From the NCBI RefSeq assembly GCF_030160395.1, contig NZ_BSOG01000001.1, positions 1,392,117-1,456,116 of the forward strand: DNA of 64,000 nucleotides. The letters run 5' to 3'. Every line of letters begins with the position of its first letter. Position 1 is the stretch's first letter. The position numbers and the translations under genes are program-made. Positions 11,790-19,124 of this stretch are shown piece by piece. The notes below the pieces were generated by a model. That model was given only the letters and a program-made list of their open reading frames with translations. It ran no database searches and was not told the DNA's origin. The stretch comes from Chitinimonas prasina (lineage in GTDB: Bacteria > Pseudomonadota > Gammaproteobacteria > Burkholderiales > Chitinimonadaceae).

Positions 11790-12009
11790 GTTAAGCCTCC
11801 TGGAGTATTGTCTATTGGTTTTCTGCCTTGCCTCTTTGGCGGGCAAGGTGAGGCCATGTTAGTGGCTGTTTGCTATTGATTCAATCGTGTCGATAGTCAT
11901 CGTATTCAGCTAGGGTAGGCGCATCTGCGTCTGCCTATGTCTCACCGCGCTGGCAGCGACTACAATGCGCCTTTGCCCTTTGCCGGCCCCTTTCATCGGA
12001 CTGCCCCGT

Positions 12010-12531
12010 ATGACGCCAAGACTCCTGATCCCCGCTGGCCTGGCCCTTCTGCTGAGCGCCTGCGGCTTCCACCTGCGTGGCCTGGGTTCAAGCACACCGC
12101 TGGCTTTTGCCACGCTCAATGTCACGGCGCCTGCCGGTGGCCTGGGTGATGTGTTGGGACGACAGCTATCGCTGCGGCCTGATCTGAAACTGCTGGCAGC
12201 CAAAGAGGCAGAAGCCGTGCTGGCGGTGGAGAACGAAGCCCTAGACAAGCAGATACTGACGGTGAACAAGTCTGGCCGGGTGACCGAATACCAGCTGATC
12301 TACCGTGCCCGCTTCAACCTGCGCCAGGGCGCGGTTGAGCGTATTCCCAGCACCGAGCTGACCTTGCGTCGCGATTACTCCTTTGACGAGAACAATGTGC
12401 TGGGCAAGGAGGCGGAAGAACAGATACTGGTGCGTGATATGCGCTCGGATGCTGCCCAGCAGATCATACGCCGGCTGGCTGCGCTCAAGCCCGCAGTGGC
12501 ACCCTATACCCCCGCACCGGCAGCGCAGTAA
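12010..12531 (+). CDS. lptE: LPS-assembly lipoprotein LptE
   Basis: 173 residues. The lipobox LLLSAC near residues 13-18, followed at once by GFHLRG, is the hallmark N-terminus of LptE, which plugs the LptD barrel and delivers LPS to the outer leaflet of the outer membrane. The ATG at 12010 was chosen because it places the lipobox correctly; an upstream start would add residues before the signal peptide. The gene overlaps holA at TAATG, the common lptE-holA arrangement (often leuS-lptE-holA); here other genes and a MITE separate it from leuS. Confidence 0.92.
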   Translation: MTPRLLIPAGLALLLSACGFHLRGLGSSTPLAFATLNVTAPAGGLGDVLGRQLSLRPDLKLLAAKEAEAVLAVENEALDKQILTVNKSGRVTEYQLIYRARFNLRQGAVERIPSTELTLRRDYSFDENNVLGKEAEEQILVRDMRSDAAQQIIRRLAALKPAVAPYTPAPAAQ

Positions 12532-13541
12532 TGCCGATACGCCCAGCCGATCTGGCAAGCCACCTGGCCGGTGGCAAGCTGTCGCCCATCTATGTGATAC
12601 ATGGCGAGGAAGCGCTGCTGGCGCTGGAGGCCGCCCAGATGGTGCGCGATGCCGCCCGTGCCGCCGGTATTGCCGAGCGCGAAGTGCTCACGGTGGAACC
12701 GGGCTTCAAATGGGCAGAACTGGCAGCAGCTGGCCAAGCCATCTCCTTGTTTGCCGAGCAGAAGCTCATCGACCTGCGGGTGCCTAGCGGCAAGCCTGGT
12801 ACCGAGGGCGGTGACGCCTTGCAGCAATATGCCGCCAATGCACCCAGCGAAAACGTGCTGCTGCTGCAGCTGCCCAAGCTGGATAAGCCCCAGTTGCAGA
12901 GCAAATGGTTTACTGCGCTGGAAGCCAAGGGCACGGTGGTGGCCTGCCCGGCCGTGAGCCGCAACGAGCTGCCTGGCTGGATATCCGGGCGTCTGGCCAG
13001 CCAGCAGCAGCGGCTTAGCAGCGATGCCATGGAGTATCTGGTGGCGCGGGTAGAAGGGAATCTGCTTGCCGCCAAACAGGAGATAGACAAGCTGGCCTTG
13101 TTGCATCCGGCTGGTGAGTTGGACCTGGCCGCCCTGCAGGCGGCGGTTGCCAATGTGGCCCGTTACGATGTATGGGGCTTGGGCGAGGCGTTGATTGCTG
13201 GCGAACCCAGCCGCTTGGCGCGCATGCTGGATGGCTTGCGTGGCGAAGGTGAGGCCCCACATCTGGTATTGTGGGCCATGGCCGACGAGATACGCGCCCT
13301 GTTGCGGGTGGGCCTGGGCCGCTCGCAGGGGTTGAATCTGCAGCAGCTATACCGCGAGAACCGGGTCTGGGGCGACAAGCAGAAGCGCTACCCAGCCGCA
13401 CTGGATCGCCTGAAAGCCAGCCAGCTCAAGGCGGCCCTGGGGCACGCCGCGCAGATAGACCGCATCGTCAAGGGCGTGGGCCAGGGAGATGCCTGGGAGG
13501 AGTTGCTCAAGCTGGGCCTGCGCTTGATGCCTGCGCGCTGA
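12531..13541 (+). CDS. holA: DNA polymerase III delta subunit
   Basis: 336 residues. HolA is the clamp-loader wrench that opens the beta sliding clamp. The N-terminus (SPIYVIHGEEALLALEAAQMVRDAA) is the typical degenerate AAA+ start of delta without a working Walker A, and the C-terminal helical collar (RLKASQLKAALGHAAQIDRIVKG) is present. Start and lptE stop share bases, so the two are translationally coupled. Confidence 0.94.
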   Translation: MPIRPADLASHLAGGKLSPIYVIHGEEALLALEAAQMVRDAARAAGIAEREVLTVEPGFKWAELAAAGQAISLFAEQKLIDLRVPSGKPGTEGGDALQQYAANAPSENVLLLQLPKLDKPQLQSKWFTALEAKGTVVACPAVSRNELPGWISGRLASQQQRLSSDAMEYLVARVEGNLLAAKQEIDKLALLHPAGELDLAALQAAVANVARYDVWGLGEALIAGEPSRLARMLDGLRGEGEAPHLVLWAMADEIRALLRVGLGRSQGLNLQQLYRENRVWGDKQKRYPAALDRLKASQLKAALGHAAQIDRIVKGVGQGDAWEELLKLGLRLMPAR

Positions 13542-13560
13542 GTCGGGGCCGGATGGCCTG

Positions 13561-13612
13561 GAAATGACGTACCCCAGCGCATGCCGACGCGTGCGTTGCG
13601 GTACGACATTTC
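13561..13612 (+). promoter_or_regulatory. Long imperfect hairpin in the rng leader
   Basis: Outer arms GAAATG-a-CGTACC (13561-13573) and GGTACG-a-CATTTC (13600-13612) pair with a single A/A mismatch, and an inner CGCA/TGCG pair closes a 10-nt loop. It ends a few bases before the ribosome site of rng (ATG 13625). A role in controlling rng translation or mRNA stability is plausible by analogy with the structured leader of RNase E, but is inference. Confidence 0.55.
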
Positions 13613-13624
13613 GGAAGTGAGCAG

Positions 13625-15082
13625 ATGAAAGAGCACATCCTGATCAACGTCACCCCGCAGGAGACGCGGGTGGCCGTAACCGAAGAAGGCGTGGTGCAGG
13701 AGATCCATGTCGAACGTACCGCTTCGCGCGGCATCGTCGGCAATGTCTACCTGGGTGTGGTGAAGCGCGTGCTGCCCGGCATGCAGTCGGCCTTTATCGA
13801 GATCGGCCTGGAGCGCGCGGCCTTTCTGCATATTGCCGACGTCATCGAGCAGCGCCAGCATCCCAGCGAACCCCAGCGCATCGAGCGGCTGATGTTCGAA
13901 GGCCAGAGCGTCATGGTACAGGTCATCAAGGACCCCATAGGCACCAAGGGCGCCCGCCTTTCCACCCAGATCAGTATTGCCGGCCGCTTCCTGGTGTTCC
14001 TGCCGCAGGAGCACCATATCGGCGTCAGCCAGCGCATAGAGCACGGCGAAGGCCGCGAGCACCTGCGCGAGCGGCTGCTGCAGATGCTGCCCAAGGGGCA
14101 CGATCACGGCGGCTATATCATCCGCACCTCGGCCGAGCATGCCACGGAAGACGAGCTGCGCGCCGACGTGGCCTACCTGAACCTGATCTGGGCCGACCTC
14201 AAGCAGAAATCCAAGACCCTGCCGCCCGAATCCATGCTCTACCAGGATCTCAACCTGCCCATGCGGGTGCTGCGCGATATCGTGACCGACGAGACGCAGA
14301 AGGTAGTGGTGGATTCACGTGAAACCTTTCAGAAGATGAGCGAGTTCGCCAACGCCTTCGTCACCAATGTGGCGCCACGGGTGGAGCATTACCAGGGCGA
14401 GCGGCCGCTGTTCGAGATGCATGGGGTGGAGGCCGAGATAGAGCGCGCCCTGGCCCGGCGGGTCAACCTCAAGTTCGGTGGCTACCTGATCATCGACCAG
14501 ACCGAGGCGATGACCACCATAGATGTGAATACCGGTGGCTTTGTCGGCACCCGTTCGTTCGACGACACCATCTTCAAGACCAATCTGGAAGCCACCCAGG
14601 TCATTGCCCGCCAGCTCAGGCTGCGCAATCTGGGCGGCATCATCATTGTCGATTTCATCGACATGGATAACGCCGAGCACCGCGACCAGGTGCTGCATGA
14701 ACTGGGCAAGGCCCTGGCCAAGGACCGCACCAAGGTGACGGTATCAGGCTTTACCAGCCTGGGCCTGGTGGAGATCACCCGCAAGCGCACCCGCGAGAGC
14801 CTGGCCCATGTGCTGTGCGAGCCCTGCCCGGTTTGCCAGGGGCGTGGTGAGATCAAGACGGCGCAGACGGTGTGCTATGAAATCCTGCGCGAGATCCTGC
14901 GCGAGGCACGCCAGTTCAACGCCCGCGAGTACCGCATCCTGGGTTCGCAGACGGTGATAGATATGTTCCTGGACGAGGAAAGCGCCAACCTGGCCATGCT
15001 GGCCGACTTTATCGGCAAGCCCATCTCGCTGCAGGTGGAAAGCGCCTACTTCCAGGAGCAGTTCGACGTGATCCTGGTGTAG
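13625..15082 (+). CDS. rng: Ribonuclease G
   Basis: 485 residues, an endoribonuclease that matures the 16S rRNA 5' end and degrades some mRNAs. The N-terminus MKEHILINVTPQETRVAVTE and the S1 domain at about residues 35-125 are typical. The catalytic DNase I-like region shows TIDVNTGGF and IIVDFIDMDN with the metal-binding aspartates, and CEPCPVCQGRG carries the zinc-link cysteines. The length suits RNase G and not RNase E, which has a long C-terminal scaffold. GGAAGTGAG precedes the ATG. The 3' end converges with the solute-binding gene 8 bp away. Confidence 0.95.
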   Translation: MKEHILINVTPQETRVAVTEEGVVQEIHVERTASRGIVGNVYLGVVKRVLPGMQSAFIEIGLERAAFLHIADVIEQRQHPSEPQRIERLMFEGQSVMVQVIKDPIGTKGARLSTQISIAGRFLVFLPQEHHIGVSQRIEHGEGREHLRERLLQMLPKGHDHGGYIIRTSAEHATEDELRADVAYLNLIWADLKQKSKTLPPESMLYQDLNLPMRVLRDIVTDETQKVVVDSRETFQKMSEFANAFVTNVAPRVEHYQGERPLFEMHGVEAEIERALARRVNLKFGGYLIIDQTEAMTTIDVNTGGFVGTRSFDDTIFKTNLEATQVIARQLRLRNLGGIIIVDFIDMDNAEHRDQVLHELGKALAKDRTKVTVSGFTSLGLVEITRKRTRESLAHVLCEPCPVCQGRGEIKTAQTVCYEILREILREARQFNAREYRILGSQTVIDMFLDEESANLAMLADFIGKPISLQVESAYFQEQFDVILV

Positions 15083-15090
15083 CGGCACGC

Positions 15091-15882
15091 CTATTTAGGC
15101 ATGCCGACGCTGACCTCCGACCAGCTGCTGGGGCAGCGCACCTGGCTCATCAGCTTGGCGTGCTCGCCGCTTTCGTACAGCTTTTTCAGACCGATATTGA
15201 AGGCCAGTATGAGAGCCCGGCTGTCCGGTAACCTGCGTGGCAGCATCAGGTGGGTGCTGAACTTGTCTGTCATCAGCTTGGGGTGGGCACGCAGGCGATT
15301 GGCTTCCCCTTCGACGAAGTTGCGGCCCAGCAGGTCGCACGCCACATTGCGTTCCATCGGGGCTATGTCCACCCTGCCATTCACCAGCTTGCGCAAGGCG
15401 GCCAGGTCATCGGGGGTGGAGTCACTCTTCAGTTCGCCCGATTTGACCATGGCCCATAGCTCGGGCGTGTAGGTGTAGTCCTGGATGATGGCGATCTGGT
15501 AGGGCCGCAGGTCGTCCAGCGTGCGCCAGTTCAGGTCTATGGTCTTGCGGTAGATAAACACCCATTGCTCGGTGACCACATTGTCGCTCAGATAAAAGGC
15601 CTTCTCGTGATCGGGCCTGTGCCCCCAATAGGCCGTGCCATCCCATTTGCCGGTCTTGGTCTCTGCCAGGGCGCGCGACCAGGGCAGGAAGTGGAACTCC
15701 ACCTTATATCCGGCCAGTTCAAAGGCCCGCCGCACAATGCTGAGCGCGATACCCTGGTCCGGCCGGGTCTCGGTGGCATAGGGCGGCAACTCGCCAGTGG
15801 CGATACGTAGGGATTTTCTATCCGCCTGGGCGGGCAGCAGCAAAACGGCCAGGGCCAGGGCAAGCAGGTGGTGGGTCTTCAT
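15091..15882 (-). CDS. Family 3 periplasmic solute-binding protein
   Basis: 263 residues from ATG 15882 (an ATG three codons upstream is also possible). A signal peptide (MKTHHLLALALAVLLLPAQA) is followed by the classical amino-acid binding protein start RIATGELPPYATE, then GIALSIVRRAFELAGYKVEFHFLPWSRALAETKTGKWDGTA and a D-rich second lobe. Proteins of this pattern bind polar amino acids for ABC importers, or act as free-standing sensors. No transporter genes are adjacent, as for the related gene at 9632. Confidence 0.82.
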   Translation of the reverse strand: MKTHHLLALALAVLLLPAQADRKSLRIATGELPPYATETRPDQGIALSIVRRAFELAGYKVEFHFLPWSRALAETKTGKWDGTAYWGHRPDHEKAFYLSDNVVTEQWVFIYRKTIDLNWRTLDDLRPYQIAIIQDYTYTPELWAMVKSGELKSDSTPDDLAALRKLVNGRVDIAPMERNVACDLLGRNFVEGEANRLRAHPKLMTDKFSTHLMLPRRLPDSRALILAFNIGLKKLYESGEHAKLMSQVRCPSSWSEVSVGMPK

Positions 15883-16230
15883 GGCGAGCATCCGGTTAAC
15901 CGTTGCCTGATTTATAGCCTTGGTCGGCAGGTTTGGCTAAGTACCAGTGATGAATGCGCGGATGCTGCTGGACGCGACCCCCCGTTCTGATGACTCGTGA
16001 TTACCTCCCTGCTCACTGATGCGGAGGCTACGGCTTGCCAGAGCATGACTAGTTGGCCTGCAATTTGGCCGAAGCGGACAGTGGAAAGACTGCACACCAC
16101 CGTCTGCTGCCGACCCAAAGCGGAAATCGAAGGGCTGTAGAAGCAGTCGTTTAGTGTTCGAGCTAAGCAGCCCGAGCATTCAGCGTATGCAATAGCGAGG
16201 TCTGTTTAAACGAGGCTAGGCGTCCGTTGG
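15883..16230. other. Gap with no convincing gene
   Basis: Between the solute-binding gene and the Imm22 gene. Short open frames on the minus strand (15912-16179) have no family features or ribosome sites. The base composition is less GC-rich than the flanks, which fits the edge of transferred DNA. Confidence 0.5.
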
Positions 16231-16602
16231 TCAAATTGGTTTGACCATGTATGCAAGACAACCTAAATACTCTATCGACGCGGAAGCTGGTGTCGTGAGT
16301 TGATTCGGGCTGAAAACACAGATCGCAGCATCGGCGGTCTTATCCCTATCCAGTTGTGGAAGCCACTGATCGGCATAGGAAGAATCCCGAAGCAGTTCGT
16401 CAAGGCGCGCTGGGTGACCGGAGTTGGACAGGATCGCCTCTATACACATTGGCTCGTATCCATTCAGCCCAGTTTCAATCATGAACTGAGACGGGATGCC
16501 ATCGCCATCTTCGGTATAAGTCTCGTCAATATATTCGCGCAATTCGCCGAAACTATTAAAGCGATTCGTTGAAATAAAAACGTGGACAGATGTTATATCC
16601 AT
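16231..16602 (-). CDS. Imm22-type immunity protein (orphan)
   Basis: 123 residues. The pattern FNSFGELREYIDETYTEDGD-GIPSQF, then a glycine/tyrosine stretch ending in an acidic segment, and LDELLRDSSYADQWLP matches the Imm22 family as I know it from polymorphic toxin loci: small cytosolic proteins that neutralise a partner toxin. No toxin gene is adjacent, so it may be an orphan that protects against the toxins of relatives. Codon use is AT-richer than the housekeeping genes. The region before its ATG resembles the region before the Abi_C gene at 26535. The family call rests on pattern memory. Confidence 0.65.
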   Translation of the reverse strand: MDITSVHVFISTNRFNSFGELREYIDETYTEDGDGIPSQFMIETGLNGYEPMCIEAILSNSGHPARLDELLRDSSYADQWLPQLDRDKTADAAICVFSPNQLTTPASASIEYLGCLAYMVKPI

Positions 16603-16606
16603 TATG

Positions 16607-16657
16607 GTTTAACAGTGTATATTTGGGCCCAAGGGTCCGCATTAATATGATCATAGC
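16607..16657 (-). promoter_or_regulatory. Leader motif shared with the Abi_C gene at 26.5 kb
   Basis: Read on the minus strand, this leader contains ATATTAAT, then CGGACCC-tt-GGGCCC, then ATATACACTGTTA just before the Imm22 start. The Abi_C leader has ATATTAAT, CGGACCC-gc-GGGTCC and ATAAACACTGTTA in the same order. It may be a cassette boundary, operator or promoter; I cannot tell which. Confidence 0.5.
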
Positions 16658-17030
16658 AGGGCGGGAATGACAAGTTTGGCGACCAGACCCCACCGTCTGA
16701 TTCTGGCCGGTAGCTGCCATTCTAGCGCTTTGTCATCATTGACTGCTTAGACCGACCAGCTGTCTCTGACAATACAGTGACGATCCTACTCAATCCCAGC
16801 GTAATCCCGAGCATCAGCATGGGCGGTCTCGCGCCACCAGATTCGGCAATGCACACCATTATGGGATGAGGCAGCGTTGGCGCCAAGAGGCCCAGCCGCT
16901 AGTCGTCAGCGCACCCCGAGTCGATCGCTTCCTTGGGTGTCCGATGCAACTATCAGACACCCGGCGCATGTCAGATGAAATTGCCCCCTAGTCCCTATAG
17001 ACTGAGCCATCGCGACACTAGCCCCCAACC
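16658..17030. other. Gap with no convincing gene
   Basis: About 370 bp between the divergent Imm22 and 2OG-oxygenase-like genes. No open frame with a plausible product, repeat or terminator was recognised. Confidence 0.5.
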
Positions 17031-17660
17031 ATGACCCAAGCCAGTCTGCACCTGCTGTTCGCCACCCCGCTCTGGCTGGCGCCCTGGGCGCAGGCCGAGG
17101 TGTACAACCCAACCTTGCTGGCCACGGTGCGGGCCTTACAGCAACAGCAGGCGGGCGCGGTAGTCAGCAATGTGGGCGGCTGGCATTCCACCGGCAACCT
17201 GTTCACCCTCGATATCCCGGCCGTGCGTGAGCTGCATGGCTACATCCTAGCGCAGCTGGGGCATCTTCTGGGTGAGCTGGAACCCGGCAGCAAGGGCCGC
17301 CAGCAGCAGGCCACCCTCACCGGTTGGGCCAATGTGCTGCCGCCTGGTGGTTACCACAAGCTCCATCACCACCCCGGCCAGCATTGGTCCGGTTGCTATT
17401 ACCTGATGGTGCCGCCCGCCGGGGCCGATAGCCAGGCTGGCAAGCTGGAGTTGCTGGACCCCCGCAGCGGCGCCGACCAGCTACCCCAACCCGGCCAGTT
17501 CTTCTCGCCCTCGGCCACGGTAACGGCACAAGCCGGCTTGCTGGTGCTGTTCCCGGCCTGGCTCAACCATATGGTGCATCCGCACACTGGGCCGGGCGAG
17601 CGGATAGCCATTGCTTTCAATATTCATCTTGAGGAGGCGGGTGGCGCCAGCCTAGCGTAG
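17031..17660 (+). CDS. Putative 2OG-Fe(II) oxygenase (TIGR02466-like)
   Basis: 209 residues. The central motif LPPGGYHKLHHHPGQHWSGCYYL and the later LVLFPAWLNHMVHPHTGPGERIAIAFNIH give the HxD/E...H...R layout of 2-oxoglutarate/iron dioxygenases: metal-binding histidines, and an arginine followed by the IAFN strand. The layout matches the TIGR02466 family of unknown substrate, often found in phages and bacteria. It stands alone and converges with the glycine-zipper gene, 14 bp away. Substrate and physiological role are unknown. Confidence 0.75.
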   Translation: MTQASLHLLFATPLWLAPWAQAEVYNPTLLATVRALQQQQAGAVVSNVGGWHSTGNLFTLDIPAVRELHGYILAQLGHLLGELEPGSKGRQQQATLTGWANVLPPGGYHKLHHHPGQHWSGCYYLMVPPAGADSQAGKLELLDPRSGADQLPQPGQFFSPSATVTAQAGLLVLFPAWLNHMVHPHTGPGERIAIAFNIHLEEAGGASLA

Positions 17661-17674
17661 CCCTAGGGCGAGTG

Positions 17675-18553
17675 TTACAACCACTCCGCCACGCTGCTCG
17701 CAGCCTTCCAGCTGTAGTAGCCGGCTTCGCGGCCCACGCTGGAACCCGCCCAGCCACCGCCAAAGGCACCGGCAATGCCGCCGATCAAACAGCCCGGCAC
17801 GGCACCGACCACTTCGAACCAGACGCCGATGGCCGCCCCGCCGGCACAGCCGTACTTTGCCCCCAGCCAACCACCGACCGAGCCGCCGACGATGGCCCCG
17901 CCCTGCTCCGCGCCCACCTGCCAGCGCGACTCGGGCGGTGCATCCGCCACGATATAGGCGGCAACGCCGACTTGTGCCACCAGCAGTACCGGCCCCGCCC
18001 AGCGCAGGGTGATGGCCAGCTTGTTGACGGAGGCCCGGGTGGAACCGCCGCTTTTGATGATGGCCTCAAAACGCTGCTCCAGCGCCATGCTCGGTTGCCG
18101 CCTGGCCAGCTTCTCCAGCAGGTCCGGCACCTTGGGCAGCTTGTCGCGGGGTTTGAGGAATTCCGAATACGCCCGCCCAAGGGGGGTGTTGCGGGTGTCG
18201 CGCACCCGTATCAGCCAGGCATTGCGCTGGGTATTCACCCACTCCGCTGCCTCCTGAGTGGTCATGATCCCCTGTTTGACGAACTTCGCGCCCTGCTCGG
18301 CAATGGCGCGGGCACCCGGTTCATAGACATAGATGCGCACGAACGAGTCGAAGGACAGCTGTTGCACCATGCCAGCCACAGCATTGCCCATGTCCTGCAC
18401 CACCTCGGCCGTCACCGTCTGGCTCTGGTAGTGCTTGGGTTGCTGCTGTGGTGGTTTGATCGGCCCCGCCACCGCCTGCCTTGGCACCGGCAAGAAGACC
18501 GGGCCCACTGCCGGTTCCTGGCCTATCGGGCCTGGTATGCGTACACCCGCCAT
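17675..18553 (-). CDS. Glycine-zipper membrane protein, candidate pore-forming toxin/effector
   Basis: 292 residues without a signal peptide. A proline-rich N-terminus (MAGVRIPGPIGQEP) leads into a soluble helical region to about residue 175, one hydrophobic segment at about 181-203 (WAGPVLLVAQVGVAAYIV), then a glycine-zipper hairpin at about 218-274 with GxxxG repeats (AIVGGSVGGWLGAKYG, CLIGGIAGAFGGGWAG). A soluble domain followed by a Gly-zipper hairpin resembles contact-delivered pore-forming effectors. A strong ribosome site (GGGAGG) precedes the ATG. It lies 24 bp downstream of a small membrane protein that would suit an immunity partner. Function is inferred from architecture only. Confidence 0.6.
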   Translation of the reverse strand: MAGVRIPGPIGQEPAVGPVFLPVPRQAVAGPIKPPQQQPKHYQSQTVTAEVVQDMGNAVAGMVQQLSFDSFVRIYVYEPGARAIAEQGAKFVKQGIMTTQEAAEWVNTQRNAWLIRVRDTRNTPLGRAYSEFLKPRDKLPKVPDLLEKLARRQPSMALEQRFEAIIKSGGSTRASVNKLAITLRWAGPVLLVAQVGVAAYIVADAPPESRWQVGAEQGGAIVGGSVGGWLGAKYGCAGGAAIGVWFEVVGAVPGCLIGGIAGAFGGGWAGSSVGREAGYYSWKAASSVAEWL

Positions 18554-18577
18554 GTATTTCCTCCCATATGGCCCATT

Positions 18578-18901
18578 TTATTTTGTGGCCTTTATCGTTT
18601 GAATTTCGCGCCATATCACATGGCTGCACAGCCCCAACCAGAGTAGTTCCAGCGGCAGGCCAGCCATCAGCAGCCAGCGCCCCAGCTCGTTCAAGCCCGG
18701 CCAACTGGCCCAGGCGCCCACCAGGCTACCCAACCAGGCCAGACCGGCGGTCCATACTCCCATCCGGCCCAGCTTCAACACGCGCCAGCGGTCTGCGTCG
18801 TCATCCAGTTCGTCATGCAGGGGCAGCACGAACATCCCGCTGGCCATCAAAAGGCCAAGCAGGGTCACGACATGCAGCGACATCAGCAGATAGGGGGACA
18901 T
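18578..18901 (-). CDS. Small inner-membrane protein, candidate immunity partner
   Basis: 107 residues with about three membrane segments: residues 5-26 (LLMSLHVVTLLGLLMASGMFVL), roughly 48-67 (GVWTAGLAWLGSLVGAWASW) and roughly 76-97 (WLLMAGLPLELLWLGLCSHVIW), ending in a lysine-containing tail. No known family recognised. It is the first gene of a two-gene unit with the glycine-zipper protein, which fits an inner-membrane immunity protein blocking a pore-forming toxin, though an unrelated membrane role is equally open. Confidence 0.55.
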   Translation of the reverse strand: MSPYLLMSLHVVTLLGLLMASGMFVLPLHDELDDDADRWRVLKLGRMGVWTAGLAWLGSLVGAWASWPGLNELGRWLLMAGLPLELLWLGLCSHVIWREIQTIKATK

Positions 18902-19022
18902 GGCGCGTAGCGATCCTGGGGCAGCCTGAGCGCCTGCATGCTAGGCGAGCGGATGGACTCAGTCCATGGGATTTGTAACGCGATGAACACGTTTTTGGGA
19001 TGCGTGATTACGAGAGGCGATG

Positions 19023-19044
19023 GCGCCAGGGGGGACACTGGCGC
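19023..19044. repeat. GCGCCAG palindrome, member of the dispersed repeat family
   Basis: GCGCCAG and CTGGCGC arms flank a short spacer, within the context gatGGCGCCAGG also seen in other copies. It is a diverged or partial copy of the family at 5639, 39041, 45847 and 46032. Confidence 0.5.
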
Positions 19045-19124
19045 TTGCCATTACCTCGAATAGCCTTCCGCGACGCAACAGTTCAAGCTCAGGGCAGGCG
19101 CAAGCGCCGCGATGCGCCCTGTGC

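Noticed and set aside
17675-18553. Colicin or named T6SS effector assignment for the glycine-zipper protein
   Set aside because: Architecture is suggestive, but no diagnostic motif or secretion gene is visible, so only a candidate label is given.
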